Part shown: positions 1 through 10,099 of the stretch, in pieces
Numbering within the stretch: the stretch's first letter is position 1
Layout of the letters: each line of letters begins with the position of its first letter
Source of the DNA: Azonexus hydrophilus
Lineage (GTDB): Bacteria; Pseudomonadota; Gammaproteobacteria; Burkholderiales; Rhodocyclaceae
Length of the DNA: 64,000 nucleotides
Assembly (NCBI RefSeq): GCF_001956855.1
Contig: NZ_MTHD01000006.1
Location: 1 to 64,000 of the forward strand
Direction of reading: 5' to 3'
Notes under the pieces: model-generated
Told to the model about the DNA's origin: nothing
Seen by the model: the letters and a program-made list of their open reading frames with translations, nothing else
Databases searched by the model: none
Program-made: the position numbers and the translations under genes

Positions 1-911
1 CGGCAACACCCGTCAGATTCACACCGAACACCGCGTCCGTGCCTTCCGGTACCGTGATGTCGCCCACGCCGTTCGCTGCCGGGTCACCCACCGTGATCGT
101 CGGGACGTCGTTGTCGATGATCGTCGCAATCGCCGTGTCACCGTAGTTCGCGCCGTTGCTCGACAGCGTCGCGCCCAGCGTGAAGGTTTCATTGGCTTCG
201 TCGATCTTGTCGTCGAACGTGTCCGTCTTCACCAGTACCTGGCTGTCACCCGCATTCACCGCGAAGGCCGTGCCTTCAACCGCGTTCTGCCAGGTCACGC
301 CATTGTCCAGGCTGTACTGGAACGTCGCTGCCTTGTAGTCCACACCTTCCGTCGCCGGGTTCGCACCCGAGGCGTTCAGCGTCAGCGTCAGCGTGCCGCC
401 GACGGCAACACCCGTCAGATTCACACCGAACACCGCGTCCGTGCCTTCCGGTACCGTGATGTCGCCCACGCCGTTCGCTGCCGGGTCACCCACCGTGATC
501 GTCGGGACGTCGTTGTCGATGATCGTCGCAATCGCCGTGTCACCGTAGTTCGCGCCGTTGCTCGACAGCGTCGCGCCCAGCGTGAAGGTTTCATTGGCTT
601 CGTCGATCTTGTCGTCGAACGTGTCCGTCTTCACCAGTACCTGGCTGTCACCCGCATTCACCGCGAAGGCCGTGCCTTCAACCGCGTTCTGCCAGGTCAC
701 GCCATTGTCCAGGCTGTACTGGAACGTCGCTGCCTTGTAGTCCACACCTTCCGTCGCCGGGTTCGCACCCGAGGCGTTCAGCGTCAGCGTCAGCGTGCCG
801 CCTGCGGCAACACCCGTCAGATTCACGCCAAACACCGCGTCCGTGCCTTCCGGTACCGTGATGTCGCCCACGCCGTTCGCTGCCGGGTCGCCCACCGTGA
901 TCGTCGGGACG
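1..911. repeat. 402-bp tandem repeats inside the adhesin gene
   Basis: Units begin at 1, 403 and 805 with an exact 402-bp period (134 codons, in frame). The first two units are nearly identical base for base. The third matches until about position 911 and then diverges into a related but older module. Unit number beyond the left edge is unknown. Such near-identity points to recent duplication or gene conversion and is prone to copy-number change. Confidence 0.95.
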
Positions 912-1780
912 TCATCATCAGTGATGTAACCCGTCCCGGTAACACCGCCGACTGTAAGCGTGAAGTTTTCAGTATATTCATCAACCGTATCGTCGATGGT
1001 CGGCACGGATACGGTGAAAGTAGCAACGTTTGCCGGCACGGTGATCAAACCCGTCGCAGCATCGTAAGTCACGCCATTGCTGAACGTCATCCCGTCGGTG
1101 AAATCCGCCCCAAGCGTCGCCGTACCGCCTGTCAGGCTCAAGGAGAAACTGATCGGCGTAGCGCTGGTGCTCGAGAGATTCACCGTAAATACAGCCACAG
1201 TACCTTCCGGCACCGTTACCTCGTCAATGGCCGGATCAGGATCGCCAACATGGACAATCGTCGGCGGCGGCAACACTGCGGGAACAGCTTCCTCTGGGAG
1301 CAAGTCGGCCTGGAAAGTATTCTCAGGCGCGCTGCGCTGGGTCGCAAACTGGTAGCCCTGCGAGCCAACCGTTTCAACCACACGCAGGAACTCCACAAAG
1401 GAATGGCCTTCATTGCCAGCTGCACCTGCTTCACCTGCCGCAGGAGCCTCAAGCAGCGCATCGAGATCCCCTCCTTCGGTCAGGGCGCTGGCAAGCTGGT
1501 CAAAACCACCGACGGTTTTGGCGACTGCGCTATCGGATGCATCCGGCTTTTCCTGGGCAGCAACTTCGGCGTCCACCTTCACGGCTTCCCGCTCACCGAT
1601 GACCATGTCCCGACCATCGGCCAGCGTCAGGACAACCTGACTGCCGTTGCCGGAAACGACTGTTTCACCCTCGCGGATGACATCGCCGGCTTTCAGGCGA
1701 CGGAGATTGCCGGCGCTGTCGCGGGCATAGGCTTCACCAGTAAGGGAAGCGACTTTGGCGATGACGGGGGATTGGGCCAT
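1..1780 (-). CDS. Giant T1SS adhesin with N-terminal retention module (5' part only)
   Basis: Cell-surface adhesin of LapA type, open from an ATG at 1780 (GGAG about 10 bases upstream) to the window edge; about 593 residues are visible. The N-terminus (MAQSPVIAKVASLTGEAYA) and the stretch around residues 20-150 match the T1SS retention module, which keeps such proteins plugged in the outer membrane. Ala-Ala pairs at PAAG (113-116) and GAAG (119-122) are candidates for a LapG-type protease site. After a Pro-rich linker come beta-sandwich modules of about 134 residues, each with the VDYxAAT, DExNETF and IIDNDVPTI signatures of Calx-beta-like domains. The encoded units are almost identical at DNA level. 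It is the last visible gene of the secretion locus, 85 bp after the LuxR gene. The C-terminal secretion signal lies outside the window. Confidence 0.9.
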   Translation of the reverse strand, partial: MAQSPVIAKVASLTGEAYARDSAGNLRRLKAGDVIREGETVVSGNGSQVVLTLADGRDMVIGEREAVKVDAEVAAQEKPDASDSAVAKTVGGFDQLASALTEGGDLDALLEAPAAGEAGAAGNEGHSFVEFLRVVETVGSQGYQFATQRSAPENTFQADLLPEEAVPAVLPPPTIVHVGDPDPAIDEVTVPEGTVAVFTVNLSSTSATPISFSLSLTGGTATLGADFTDGMTFSNGVTYDAATGLITVPANVATFTVSVPTIDDTVDEYTENFTLTVGGVTGTGYITDDDVPTITVGDPAANGVGDITVPEGTDAVFGVNLTGVAAGGTLTLTLNASGANPATEGVDYKAATFQYSLDNGVTWQNAVEGTAFAVNAGDSQVLVKTDTFDDKIDEANETFTLGATLSSNGANYGDTAIATIIDNDVPTITVGDPAANGVGDITVPEGTDAVFGVNLTGVAVGGTLTLTLNASGANPATEGVDYKAATFQYSLDNGVTWQNAVEGTAFAVNAGDSQVLVKTDTFDDKIDEANETFTLGATLSSNGANYGDTAIATIIDNDVPTITVGDPAANGVGDITVPEGTDAVFGVNLTGVA

Positions 1781-1865
1781 GGTAGTACTCCAGACACGGT
1801 AAATGATGCTTCAGTGTAGGGAGTGCCATGGCAATTGACTATTGCACCAAAGTACAATTTTTCGA

Positions 1866-2486
1866 TCAGCGATTCATTCCATTGACCTTCAGCGAAAGCT
1901 GAAGACGATCGCGGGCGCCAGTTTTTTCAAAGATTGCGGTCAAATGGGCTTTTACCGTGCGCTCGGCAATCGAAAGTCGATCAGCAATTTCCTTGTTGCT
2001 GGCACCGCCGGCCACCAGCTTCGCAACCTGCCATTCGCGCTCGGAAAGGCCGTTCAGCATGGTGGCACTTTCCCCCACAGGCTGGCGTTGAGCCAGAACC
2101 CGTGCCGCGTTGCCGACCAACTGCTGCAACAGCGACTGACCGACCCACAAGCCACCGTTCCCGACGACCAGTGCCACTTGTTGCAGGACCTCCGGTGCGG
2201 CATGCGTATTGCAACATCCGACAGCCCCTGCGGCAAGCACCTCCAGCGTCAAGGCATCACCCGGCTCATCTGCCAGAACGACAACCCGCCCTTCCGGAGC
2301 GAGTGCCAGTAACCCAGGCAGAACCTCGGCCTGCTTTTCCCCTGCACGCAAACGGCACCAGCGAATCGCCGGCCCGTGCCCCCCCGAGGAAATTGCCGAA
2401 CGCAACACAATGCTCGCGGAGGGCATGGCTTTACGCCAGTTGTCCAACATCTTGGTTTCGATATCAACAATCTCGTGATTCATCAC
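1866..2486 (-). CDS. LuxR-family regulator with degenerate receiver-like N-terminus
   Basis: Transcription regulator of about 206 residues. The C-terminal 65 residues form a LuxR/GerE helix-turn-helix (LSEREWQVAKLVAGG, then SNKEIADRLSIAERTVKAH). The N-terminal 120 residues resemble a response-regulator receiver fold (a strand RVVVLADE, then a glycine-rich AGAVGCC stretch), but I cannot find the acidic pair and phospho-acceptor Asp of an active receiver. It may therefore be phosphorylation-independent. The start is GTG at 2486 or ATG at 2483; either overlaps the stop of the HlyD gene, so the two are translationally coupled. Position directly before the adhesin gene suggests it controls adhesin or secretion expression; this is inference. 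Confidence 0.85.
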   Translation of the reverse strand: MMNHEIVDIETKMLDNWRKAMPSASIVLRSAISSGGHGPAIRWCRLRAGEKQAEVLPGLLALAPEGRVVVLADEPGDALTLEVLAAGAVGCCNTHAAPEVLQQVALVVGNGGLWVGQSLLQQLVGNAARVLAQRQPVGESATMLNGLSEREWQVAKLVAGGASNKEIADRLSIAERTVKAHLTAIFEKTGARDRLQLSLKVNGMNR

Positions 2487-3898
2487 CGCTCCGTCATCGC
2501 AACGCTCTTTGCCCGCAATACAGGCTTGAGGAGATAGGTCAGGACGCTCTTCTTGCCGGTCATGATATCGACTTCGGCAACCATCCCGGGAATGATGGGA
2601 AGATTGCTGGCACCAAATCCCGGCTTGTTGGTACGCACCCGGACAAGGTAAAAGGCGTTCCCCTTGTCGTCCATCACCGTATCCGCGCCAATATGCTCCA
2701 ACGTTCCTTCCAGACCACCATAAATCGAAAAGTCGTACGCTGAAAACTTCACCATGGCCGTCTGCCCGGGACGCAGGAAGGCAATATCGCGCGGCAACAC
2801 CCTGGCTTCCAGCAACAGCGCATCCTCCAGCGGAACGATTTCGATCATGTCCTTGCCGGGCTGCACCACCCCGCCGACGGTGTTGACCAGCAGTCGTTTG
2901 ACCACCCCCTTCACCGGAGAGCGAATTGAAGACTGCTTGACGCGATCCGAAAGCGCCACACTGCCTTCGGCCAGGCCGCTCAGCTTGGTCACGGTTTCCG
3001 AAAGTTCCCGCCCGGCTTCGTTGCGGAAGGTCAACTCAACTTCCTCGATCTTGCGCCGTGCTTCATTGATTGATGCCTGAACACGGGTAATCTGTGCGCT
3101 GGCCATGTCGCGTTCCCCACGATAACGGGAAACGTCGCGCTCAAGGCGCAACAACTCGACCTCGGACACTGCTCCAGAATTAATCAGTGGCCTCGTCTGC
3201 GTCAGTTCCTGGGAAGTCAGTTCGTAACCTTGCGAAGCCTGAGCCCGCCTAGCCGTGGATTCGTTCAGCTCCTGCTGGCGCTGGGCCAGTTGCTGGCGCG
3301 CAATCGACAACGCAGTTTCCAGTTCATTGCGACGTGCAGCAAAAAGCTGGCTCTCCTGCAAGGCAATTTCCGGCGCTTCTGCCGTCACCTCCTCCGGCGG
3401 AACGAATTCCTGACCATCCGAAATGGCACGCAACCTTGCCGCCTTGGCCAGCAGGCCAAGGTACTGGGCACGATTTTCCTTTACCGATGAAACGAAGCGC
3501 GTTTCGTCGATCTTGATCAGCAACTGGTCTATTTCAACGACGTCACCTTCCCGCACCAGGATATCCGAGACCAGGCCACCGTCGATGGATTGCAGTACCT
3601 GCAGTTGCCGGGAAGGAATGACCCGGCCTTCGCCGCGCGTCACTTCATCGAGATTGGCAAACGCAGCCCAGACAATGAACAGCACAAAGACGATCCCGAT
3701 CGAACGCAACAACACCCGCGCCCGCAAGGGTTCCTGACGCAGCATGGCCAGATCGGCGTCGGTGGCAAAATCCACGACTTCGACATCTTCCCTGCTTGGC
3801 AAACGACCCAGGATGCGTTCGACCCTGGGTTTGTTGCGCACGGCCAGGCGTTCGAGTGCAGCATGCAAAGCGGCAAAAAAAGACTTCAAACGACTCAC
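2483..3898 (-). CDS. HlyD-family T1SS membrane fusion protein (LapC-like)
   Basis: Periplasmic adaptor of a type I secretion system, 471 residues, the usual size for LapC/HlyD. A short cytoplasmic N-terminus is followed by one membrane segment at about residues 72-92 (IGIVFVLFIVWAAFANLDE), then a biotinyl-lipoyl-like strand (GEGRVIPSRQLQVLQSIDGG), a long helical coiled-coil region (about 170-300) and a C-terminal beta barrel ending in TGKKSVLTYLLKPV. It would link the inner-membrane ATPase to an outer-membrane TolC-like channel. No TolC homologue is present in this window. It overlaps the upstream transporter gene by 4 bp. Confidence 0.93.
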   Translation of the reverse strand: MSRLKSFFAALHAALERLAVRNKPRVERILGRLPSREDVEVVDFATDADLAMLRQEPLRARVLLRSIGIVFVLFIVWAAFANLDEVTRGEGRVIPSRQLQVLQSIDGGLVSDILVREGDVVEIDQLLIKIDETRFVSSVKENRAQYLGLLAKAARLRAISDGQEFVPPEEVTAEAPEIALQESQLFAARRNELETALSIARQQLAQRQQELNESTARRAQASQGYELTSQELTQTRPLINSGAVSEVELLRLERDVSRYRGERDMASAQITRVQASINEARRKIEEVELTFRNEAGRELSETVTKLSGLAEGSVALSDRVKQSSIRSPVKGVVKRLLVNTVGGVVQPGKDMIEIVPLEDALLLEARVLPRDIAFLRPGQTAMVKFSAYDFSIYGGLEGTLEHIGADTVMDDKGNAFYLVRVRTNKPGFGASNLPIIPGMVAEVDIMTGKKSVLTYLLKPVLRAKSVAMTER

Positions 3899-6069
3899 GA
3901 TGACCTCCCGATGCGACCGCCCTGCAGGGCCTGTATCACCTGATCACGCGGCCCGTCGGCCACTACCTTGCCGTCATCCACGACAATGACCCGGGTTGCC
4001 AGATCAAGAAGACTGTTGCGATGCGTGACAATGATCACTGTCTTGTGCGCTGCGATAGTCTTGAGGCGTTGCTTGAACTGGGTTTCCGAAGAAAAATCCA
4101 TTGCACTGGTGGGTTCGTCGAGCAACAGGATGGGCGGGTCCATCAGGAAGGCCCGAGCGATGGCTACCCCCTGACGCTGACCTCCGGACAAGGACTCACC
4201 GCGTTCGCCGATCATCATGTCGAAACCGTCGGGATGCCGATTGACAAAATCGCTCAGGCCACCGGCCTCGGCAGCGGCGAGAATGGTGGCATCGTCGGCG
4301 TACGGTGCACCGATCGAAATATTGTCGCGCAACGTTCCATAAAACAGCGTCACGTCCTGCGCCACATAACCGATATTTCGCCGCAGATCTGCCGGATCAA
4401 GCTGGCGCACATCGACACCATCGATGCTTACGGCACCACCGGTCGTCTGATACAAACCCATCAGCAATTTCTGCAGCGTGGTTTTCCCGGAACCGATACG
4501 GCCGATGACCACCACCTTCTCACCTTGCTTGATGTTGAAACTGATGCCTTTCAATGCGGAGACCTGGGTGTTCGGATAAGCGAATTCGACATCACGAAAT
4601 TCGATATTGCCGCGCAACTCCGGCCGATGCACGAAATTGGCATCCGCCGGGCGCTCCACCGGGTTGGCCATGACCTGCTCCAGCGAAGTCAGGGCCACCT
4701 TGGCATTGTGATACTGCATCAGCAGGCCGACCATCTGACCGAGCGGCGCGACTGCACGTGAGGAAAGCATGGTGCAGGCAATCAGCCCCCCCATGCTGAG
4801 CATGCCTTCGCCAATCAGGTAGACACCGACAATGATCACGGCAACGTTGACCAGCTGCTGGACTTCCATTGCGCCATTGGTTGCGGCAGCGGAAAGAAAG
4901 CGCATCTGGTTATTGATGCGGGCAACGAAAGCCACCGACTTTTCCCACTTGGCCTGCATAATGCTCTCGGCACCCTGGGTCTTGATGGTTTCCAGGGCGG
5001 TCAGGCTTTCGACCAGCGTGGCATTGCGCAACGCCCCTGCCCGATAGGTCGTCTCCGACAATTCGTGCATCTTGTGCTGGAGGATGTAGGCATATACCAG
5101 CACAATGGCCATTGCCGCCAGCACCGGCAGGATCAGCGGCCAGGCAATGATTGCAATGACCAGCAGGAACAGCAAGGCGAAGGGTAGATCGATAAGGGTC
5201 GTGACCGTTGCCGAGGTAATGAAGTCACGCACGGACTCGAAGGACCGCAGGTTCGAGGCAAACGAGCCGACAGCTGCCGGCCGGGATTCCATGCGCACGC
5301 CGAGCACGCGCTCCATGATTTTTGCCGACAACTGCATGTCGATGCGCGCACTTGCCAGATCGATGAAATAGCCGCGCAAGGTGCGCAGGACCATATCCAC
5401 CGCGATTACGATGGCCACACCGAGCGCCAGCACCCACAGGGTTTCCATCGCATGGTTCGGCACCACCCGGTCGTATACGTTCATGGTGAACAACGGCAGG
5501 CTGAGCGCCATCAGGTTGATCAGGAAAGCGGCCGCAAGCACATCGCGATATACCGGCCACTGATCTGCCAACGCCCCCCAGAACCAGTGGCGAAGCTTGA
5601 CTTCGCCAACCTGCGGGGTCCGCTTGTCAAAGCGGAAATGCGGCCGGGCAAAAATCGAGACTCCAGTGTAACGGGCAGCCAGTTCGATCCGGGGCATCAA
5701 GACCGTACCCTGTCCCGTATCCGGGAAAAGCAGGCGCGCGTTCTGCCCTGACTCGTCCCAGCCGAGCAACACGCAGGACTCGTCTCCCTTGAGCATCAGG
5801 ACGGCTGGCAGCAACACCTCGTCAATACTGTCGAGCGAGCGCCGTACCAGCTTGGCCGACAGGCCGGCCCGGGCAGCCGCGCGCCAGAACAACGACGGCG
5901 TCAGCAAGCCGTTTTCCAGGGGCAACCCTGACACCAGTGCCGCTCGCGTATTCGGCCTGCCGTGAATGCGGGTCAGCTCGACCAGGCAGTCGAGCAAGGG
6001 ATCGTGATGCAACAGATCCTCCCGGACACCAGTGACAGCTGTTTCACCAGAAATGCTCATACCTCTCAT
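3895..6069 (-). CDS. Type I secretion ABC transporter, permease/ATPase (LapB-like)
   Basis: Inner-membrane exporter of 724 residues. An N-terminal peptidase-C39-like domain covers about 22-150 (it contains LLDCLVELTRIHG). Membrane segments run from about 175 to 440. The C-terminal nucleotide-binding domain has Walker A GRIGSGKTT (about 520), signature LSGGQRQ (about 626), Walker B ILLLDEPTSAMD (about 650) and a switch His in VTHRN. The domain order is that of the LapB/LssB type that exports RTX adhesins. I cannot confirm a full catalytic triad in the C39-like domain, which in this family usually acts as a substrate-docking module. It is the first gene of the secretion locus. Alternative start: Met4 (MSISGE). 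Confidence 0.95.
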   Translation of the reverse strand: MRGMSISGETAVTGVREDLLHHDPLLDCLVELTRIHGRPNTRAALVSGLPLENGLLTPSLFWRAAARAGLSAKLVRRSLDSIDEVLLPAVLMLKGDESCVLLGWDESGQNARLLFPDTGQGTVLMPRIELAARYTGVSIFARPHFRFDKRTPQVGEVKLRHWFWGALADQWPVYRDVLAAAFLINLMALSLPLFTMNVYDRVVPNHAMETLWVLALGVAIVIAVDMVLRTLRGYFIDLASARIDMQLSAKIMERVLGVRMESRPAAVGSFASNLRSFESVRDFITSATVTTLIDLPFALLFLLVIAIIAWPLILPVLAAMAIVLVYAYILQHKMHELSETTYRAGALRNATLVESLTALETIKTQGAESIMQAKWEKSVAFVARINNQMRFLSAAATNGAMEVQQLVNVAVIIVGVYLIGEGMLSMGGLIACTMLSSRAVAPLGQMVGLLMQYHNAKVALTSLEQVMANPVERPADANFVHRPELRGNIEFRDVEFAYPNTQVSALKGISFNIKQGEKVVVIGRIGSGKTTLQKLLMGLYQTTGGAVSIDGVDVRQLDPADLRRNIGYVAQDVTLFYGTLRDNISIGAPYADDATILAAAEAGGLSDFVNRHPDGFDMMIGERGESLSGGQRQGVAIARAFLMDPPILLLDEPTSAMDFSSETQFKQRLKTIAAHKTVIIVTHRNSLLDLATRVIVVDDGKVVADGPRDQVIQALQGGRIGRSS

Positions 6070-6118
6070 TACCCCCTGATTTCTTGTTGCCTGATTCTAA
6101 CCTCTGACTTTCGTAACA

Positions 6119-6136
6119 ATTGCAAAACATTGCAAA
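6119..6136. promoter_or_regulatory. Direct repeat ATTGCAAA x2 upstream of secretion locus
   Basis: Two copies of ATTGCAAA start at 6119 and 6129, exactly 10 bp apart (one helical turn), about 50 bp upstream of the T1SS transporter start. The arrangement suggests a protein-binding site, but no known motif was recognised. Confidence 0.3.
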
Positions 6137-6160
6137 GGCATTCTTCGACCGCAAGATGAA

Positions 6161-7429
6161 TTACGGCACAAACGCCGGCAACCGGCGTGGAACGCGGTGG
6201 TTTGCCAGGCGCACATAGTCGGGCAGACCAAGCCGGTAGGGCGGTGGGTCCTCGCCCTCGATCAGGGGCTGCAGGTAGGTCCGGCAAGCCTCGGTGATGT
6301 GGAAACCGTCGGCCGAGATGAACTCCGCCGGCATCCGGTGCTCCTTGTTGGCCACCGTGCGCAGCGGCACTTCGCCGATCTCCCAGCGATAAGGACGATC
6401 GGACAAACGACGCAATGTCAGCATGATGTCGGTTTTTCCCTGAAAAGCCCGGTCGACCGCAGCAACGCCCAGCGCGTGTGCCTGTGCGACATCGGTGCCG
6501 GAGGCCAGGTGACGCGCCGCCCGCTGCAGGTAATCGGCAAGCGCCAGGTGATATTTGTAACCGAAGCGGGCGTGAATCAGTTCACCGACGAAACGGCCGA
6601 CACCGCCGGCCCGGGTATGACTGGGCAGTTCGCCGGAAGCCTGGCCGCCGATCTCGCAACTGCCGTCATCGCACAGACCTTCGGCGGCGGCGATGGCGCA
6701 GTAACCGTGGCGCCGGACACATTCCTCGACACGGGCGAGGAAACGCTCGGCATCGAAACGCACTTCGGGAAACAGCAGGATGTGCGGTGGATCACCGTCA
6801 CGTTCGGCGGCGAGGCCGGCGGCGGCAGCAATCCAGCCGGCGTGCCGACCCATCGCCTCGAGGATGAAAACCCGGGTCGACGTGCGCGCCATTGACGCGA
6901 CATCGAAACCGGCCTCGCGCATCGATGTCGCCACATACTTGGCGACCGAGCCGAAGCCCGGGCAGGTATCGGTCATCGCCAGGTCGTTGTCGACGGTTTT
7001 GGGAATGCCGATCACCGTCAGCGGATGGCCGAGTTCGGCGAGCGTCTGCGACAGGTGCCAGGCAGCGCCCATCGAACCGTCGCCGCCGTTGAAGAAGAAA
7101 TAGCCGATGTCGTGCGTGCGGAAGACCTCGACGAGGCGCTCGAAATGCGCCCGGTGCGTGGCCAGCGGGCCGAGATGGTAGCGACTGGAGCCGAAGGCAC
7201 CACCGGGACTGTAGCGCAGGCGGGCGATGTCGGCGTCGGACTCGAGGCTGGTATCGATCAGGTCTTCGGTCAGCGCACCGATGATGCCATCGTGGCCGGC
7301 GTAAACCTTGCCGATCCGGTCCGGATGCAGCAAATGCAAACGGCGTGCTGCCTGGATCAGGCCACACGCCGTTGCGTTGATCACGGCGGTAACGCCTCCC
7401 GACTGCGCGTAGAAGGCATTCCTCGCCAT
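6161..7429 (-). CDS. 6-phosphofructokinase (PfkA/Pfp family)
   Basis: Phosphorylates fructose 6-phosphate to fructose 1,6-bisphosphate in glycolysis; 422 residues, longer than the 320-residue E. coli PfkA and typical of the clade that includes PPi-dependent enzymes. Visible motifs: GGVTAVIN near the N-terminus, GGDGS at 115-119, PKTVDND at 143-149 and GRHAGWIAA. The Gly of GGDGS is the ATP-type residue, whereas the Lys of PKTVDND is found in PPi-type enzymes and in some ATP enzymes of the long group. The phosphoryl donor therefore cannot be settled from sequence. It lies 8 bp after adk on the same strand. Confidence 0.88.
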   Translation of the reverse strand: MARNAFYAQSGGVTAVINATACGLIQAARRLHLLHPDRIGKVYAGHDGIIGALTEDLIDTSLESDADIARLRYSPGGAFGSSRYHLGPLATHRAHFERLVEVFRTHDIGYFFFNGGDGSMGAAWHLSQTLAELGHPLTVIGIPKTVDNDLAMTDTCPGFGSVAKYVATSMREAGFDVASMARTSTRVFILEAMGRHAGWIAAAAGLAAERDGDPPHILLFPEVRFDAERFLARVEECVRRHGYCAIAAAEGLCDDGSCEIGGQASGELPSHTRAGGVGRFVGELIHARFGYKYHLALADYLQRAARHLASGTDVAQAHALGVAAVDRAFQGKTDIMLTLRRLSDRPYRWEIGEVPLRTVANKEHRMPAEFISADGFHITEACRTYLQPLIEGEDPPPYRLGLPDYVRLANHRVPRRLPAFVP

Positions 7430-7437
7430 AATCGGAT

Positions 7438-8106
<669 letters not shown>

Positions 8107-8176
8107 TTACGAATGAAAATTCTTGTTGTCGGCTGTTGTGGCGCCGTTCTCTGGACGGTCGAAGTTACCTGCTTAT

Positions 8177-8950
8177 TCAGGCTCGGTCAAACAGTTTGCG
8201 CATCCTTTCGGCGTCTTCGGGCGTATCAACACCGGGCACCGGCGCCGCGTCGATCAGCGTGACGCTGATCCGGTAACCGTGCCACAGCGCACGCAGTTGT
8301 TCGAGCGCCTCGAAGTTCTCCGTCGGTGCTGCGGTCAACCCGGCGTAGGCCTTCAAAAAGCTCGCGCGGTAGGCGTAAAGACCGACATGACGGTAGGCCG
8401 GAAAATTCTCCGGCAAGCTGCTGCCACCAGCCTCGCGGGCGAAATGGTCACGCGCATAGGGAATCGGCGCGCGTGAAAAATAGGCGGCATCACCGTCGGC
8501 GCGACAGACCACCTTGACCACGTTCGGATTGAAGAAATCGGCCGGATCGTGGATCGGATGCGCGACGGTGGCAATGTCGGCACCACTGACAGCAAGCTGG
8601 CGTGCTGTCTGGATGATGACTTCCGGATCGATCAGCGGCTCGTCACCCTGGACATTGACGACAATGGTGTCGTTACTCCAGCCGCGCTGCTCGACAACTT
8701 CGGCCAAACGGTCGGTACCGGTCGGATGGTCGCTGCGCGTCATCAGCGCGGCAAATTCGTGGGCCTCGCAGGCGGCGCGGACTTCCAGGTGATCGGTGGC
8801 CACCCAGATTTCCTCGGCCCCGGACAGGTGTGCCCGCTCGGCCACACGCACGACCATCGGCTTACCGCCGAGATCAAGCAGCGGCTTGCCCGGCAGCCGG
8901 CTCGACGCAAAGCGCGCCGGGATGACGACCTTGAACGCCGGGGTAATCAC
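8177..8950 (-). CDS. kdsB: 3-deoxy-manno-octulosonate cytidylyltransferase
   Basis: Activates Kdo to CMP-Kdo for lipopolysaccharide inner core; 257 residues. The N-terminal nucleotide-binding motif [15 protein letters not shown] and the conserved NVQGDEPLI stretch are present. The start is GTG at 8950, overlapping the stop of the Trm112-like gene (GTGA). The neighbour lpxK makes the lipid A onto which Kdo is transferred, so this is an envelope-biogenesis run. Confidence 0.96.
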   Translation of the reverse strand: MITPAFKVVIPARFASSRLPGKPLLDLGGKPMVVRVAERAHLSGAEEIWVATDHLEVRAACEAHEFAALMTRSDHPTGTDRLAEVVEQRGWSNDTIVVNVQGDEPLIDPEVIIQTARQLAVSGADIATVAHPIHDPADFFNPNVVKVVCRADGDAAYFSRAPIPYARDHFAREAGGSSLPENFPAYRHVGLYAYRASFLKAYAGLTAAPTENFEALEQLRALWHGYRISVTLIDAAPVPGVDTPEDAERMRKLFDRA

Positions 8951-9123
8951 GCTTCGTCGGCGCCCAGCTGGCGCGCTTCGTCTTCAAGCATCACCGGGAT
9001 GTCGTCGCGGATCGGGTAAGCCAGCTTGCACGGCTTGCACACCAGCTCCTGCTCAGCCTTGCGATGGTCGAGGGGGGCCTTGCAAATCGGGCAAACGAGA
9101 ATTTCAAGCAATCGGGCGTCCAC
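8947..9123 (-). CDS. Trm112-family zinc-ribbon protein
   Basis: A 58-residue protein beginning GTG at 9123 ([18 protein letters not shown]). Two CxxC pairs (Cys11/Cys14 and Cys29/Cys32) form the small zinc ribbon of the Trm112/YcaR family. In eukaryotes Trm112 is an activator subunit of methyltransferases; the bacterial role is not established. It overlaps the end of lpxK by 20 bp and the start of kdsB by 4 bp. The lpxK-ycaR-kdsB order is widely conserved in proteobacteria. Confidence 0.92.
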   Translation of the reverse strand: MDARLLEILVCPICKAPLDHRKAEQELVCKPCKLAYPIRDDIPVMLEDEARQLGADEA

Positions 9124-10099
9124 GGAGTTTCTCCACTATCAAATCGGTCAATGCCGGCGACAACTCGGCCTCGACGGGCAGAACCCAGGCCTCCCCCGTC
9201 GTCAGTCCGGCGCATTTTACTGCATCCTTCTCGGTCATCAGCAGAACCGCATCCTGACCGAACGCCAGATCGTCAGCCGTATAGGCATGGTGATCGGCAA
9301 ACGGATGGGCGACAAAATCCAGCCCCAGCCCCTGCAGCGTCCGGAAAAACCGCGCTGGATCGCCGATCCCGGCCAGCGCGTGCAGTGTCTTGCCGTGCAG
9401 CGCTTCGACGCTGCAGGTCTGACTGGCGTCGTCCAGCCGGTAAAAAGATCCCGGCTGCAGGCGCATGGCGAAATGGGGCGTACTGCCGGCCAGGCCGGCA
9501 CTGGCGAAATCGTTGCCAATAACGGCGTCGACCGTAGACAAACGGGACAGCGGCTCGCGCAACGGCCCCAGCGGCAAGCGCCAGCCGTTGCCGGCGCCAC
9601 GCCGGTCAAAGACGGCCAGTTCGACATCGCGGCCGAGGCGAAGATGCTGCAGACCATCGTCGCAGACAATGACATCCACCGCCGGCTCAGCCGCCAGCAA
9701 GGCCTGTGCGGCAGCGACCCGATCGCGCCCGACCCACACCGGCACGCCGCTGCGCCGGGCCAGCAGCACCGGCTCGTCGCCGACATCCGGCGCAGCAGCC
9801 GCCGCCGTCACCGGCCGCGGCAACTCGGCGGCACCGCCGTAGCCACGGCTGACGATCCCGGGACGCCAGCCCCGTGTTTGCAACTGGGCCACCAGCCACA
9901 GCGTCAGCGGCGTCTTGCCGGCACCGCCAACGATCAGGTTGCCAACCACGACTACCGGCACCGGCAAACGCACCGGCCGGACCGTACGCCGCCGCCAGCC
10001 GGTGACCGCGACGAACAACAGGTTGAGCGGCAGCAGAAGCCACAACGCCGGCGTCAGCCGGCGTTGGAACCACTGTCGCTGCAACCAGCGGGCAAACAT
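9104..10099 (-). CDS. lpxK: Tetraacyldisaccharide 4'-kinase
   Basis: Phosphorylates the 4' position of the lipid A disaccharide at the inner membrane; 331 residues. An N-terminal hydrophobic anchor (about 17-35) is followed by the P-loop GGAGKTP at 58-64 and by the family stretch VSRGYGG. Its start coincides with the last base of the exbD stop, so it is translationally coupled to exbD, and its end overlaps the Trm112-like gene. Confidence 0.96.
   Translation of the reverse strand: MFARWLQRQWFQRRLTPALWLLLPLNLLFVAVTGWRRRTVRPVRLPVPVVVVGNLIVGGAGKTPLTLWLVAQLQTRGWRPGIVSRGYGGAAELPRPVTAAAAAPDVGDEPVLLARRSGVPVWVGRDRVAAAQALLAAEPAVDVIVCDDGLQHLRLGRDVELAVFDRRGAGNGWRLPLGPLREPLSRLSTVDAVIGNDFASAGLAGSTPHFAMRLQPGSFYRLDDASQTCSVEALHGKTLHALAGIGDPARFFRTLQGLGLDFVAHPFADHHAYTADDLAFGQDAVLLMTEKDAVKCAGLTTGEAWVLPVEAELSPALTDLIVEKLRGRPIA

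Noticed and set aside
1..911. CRISPR-like repetition
   Set aside because: Repeats are 402 bp, contiguous and in frame within an adhesin gene; no spacers.
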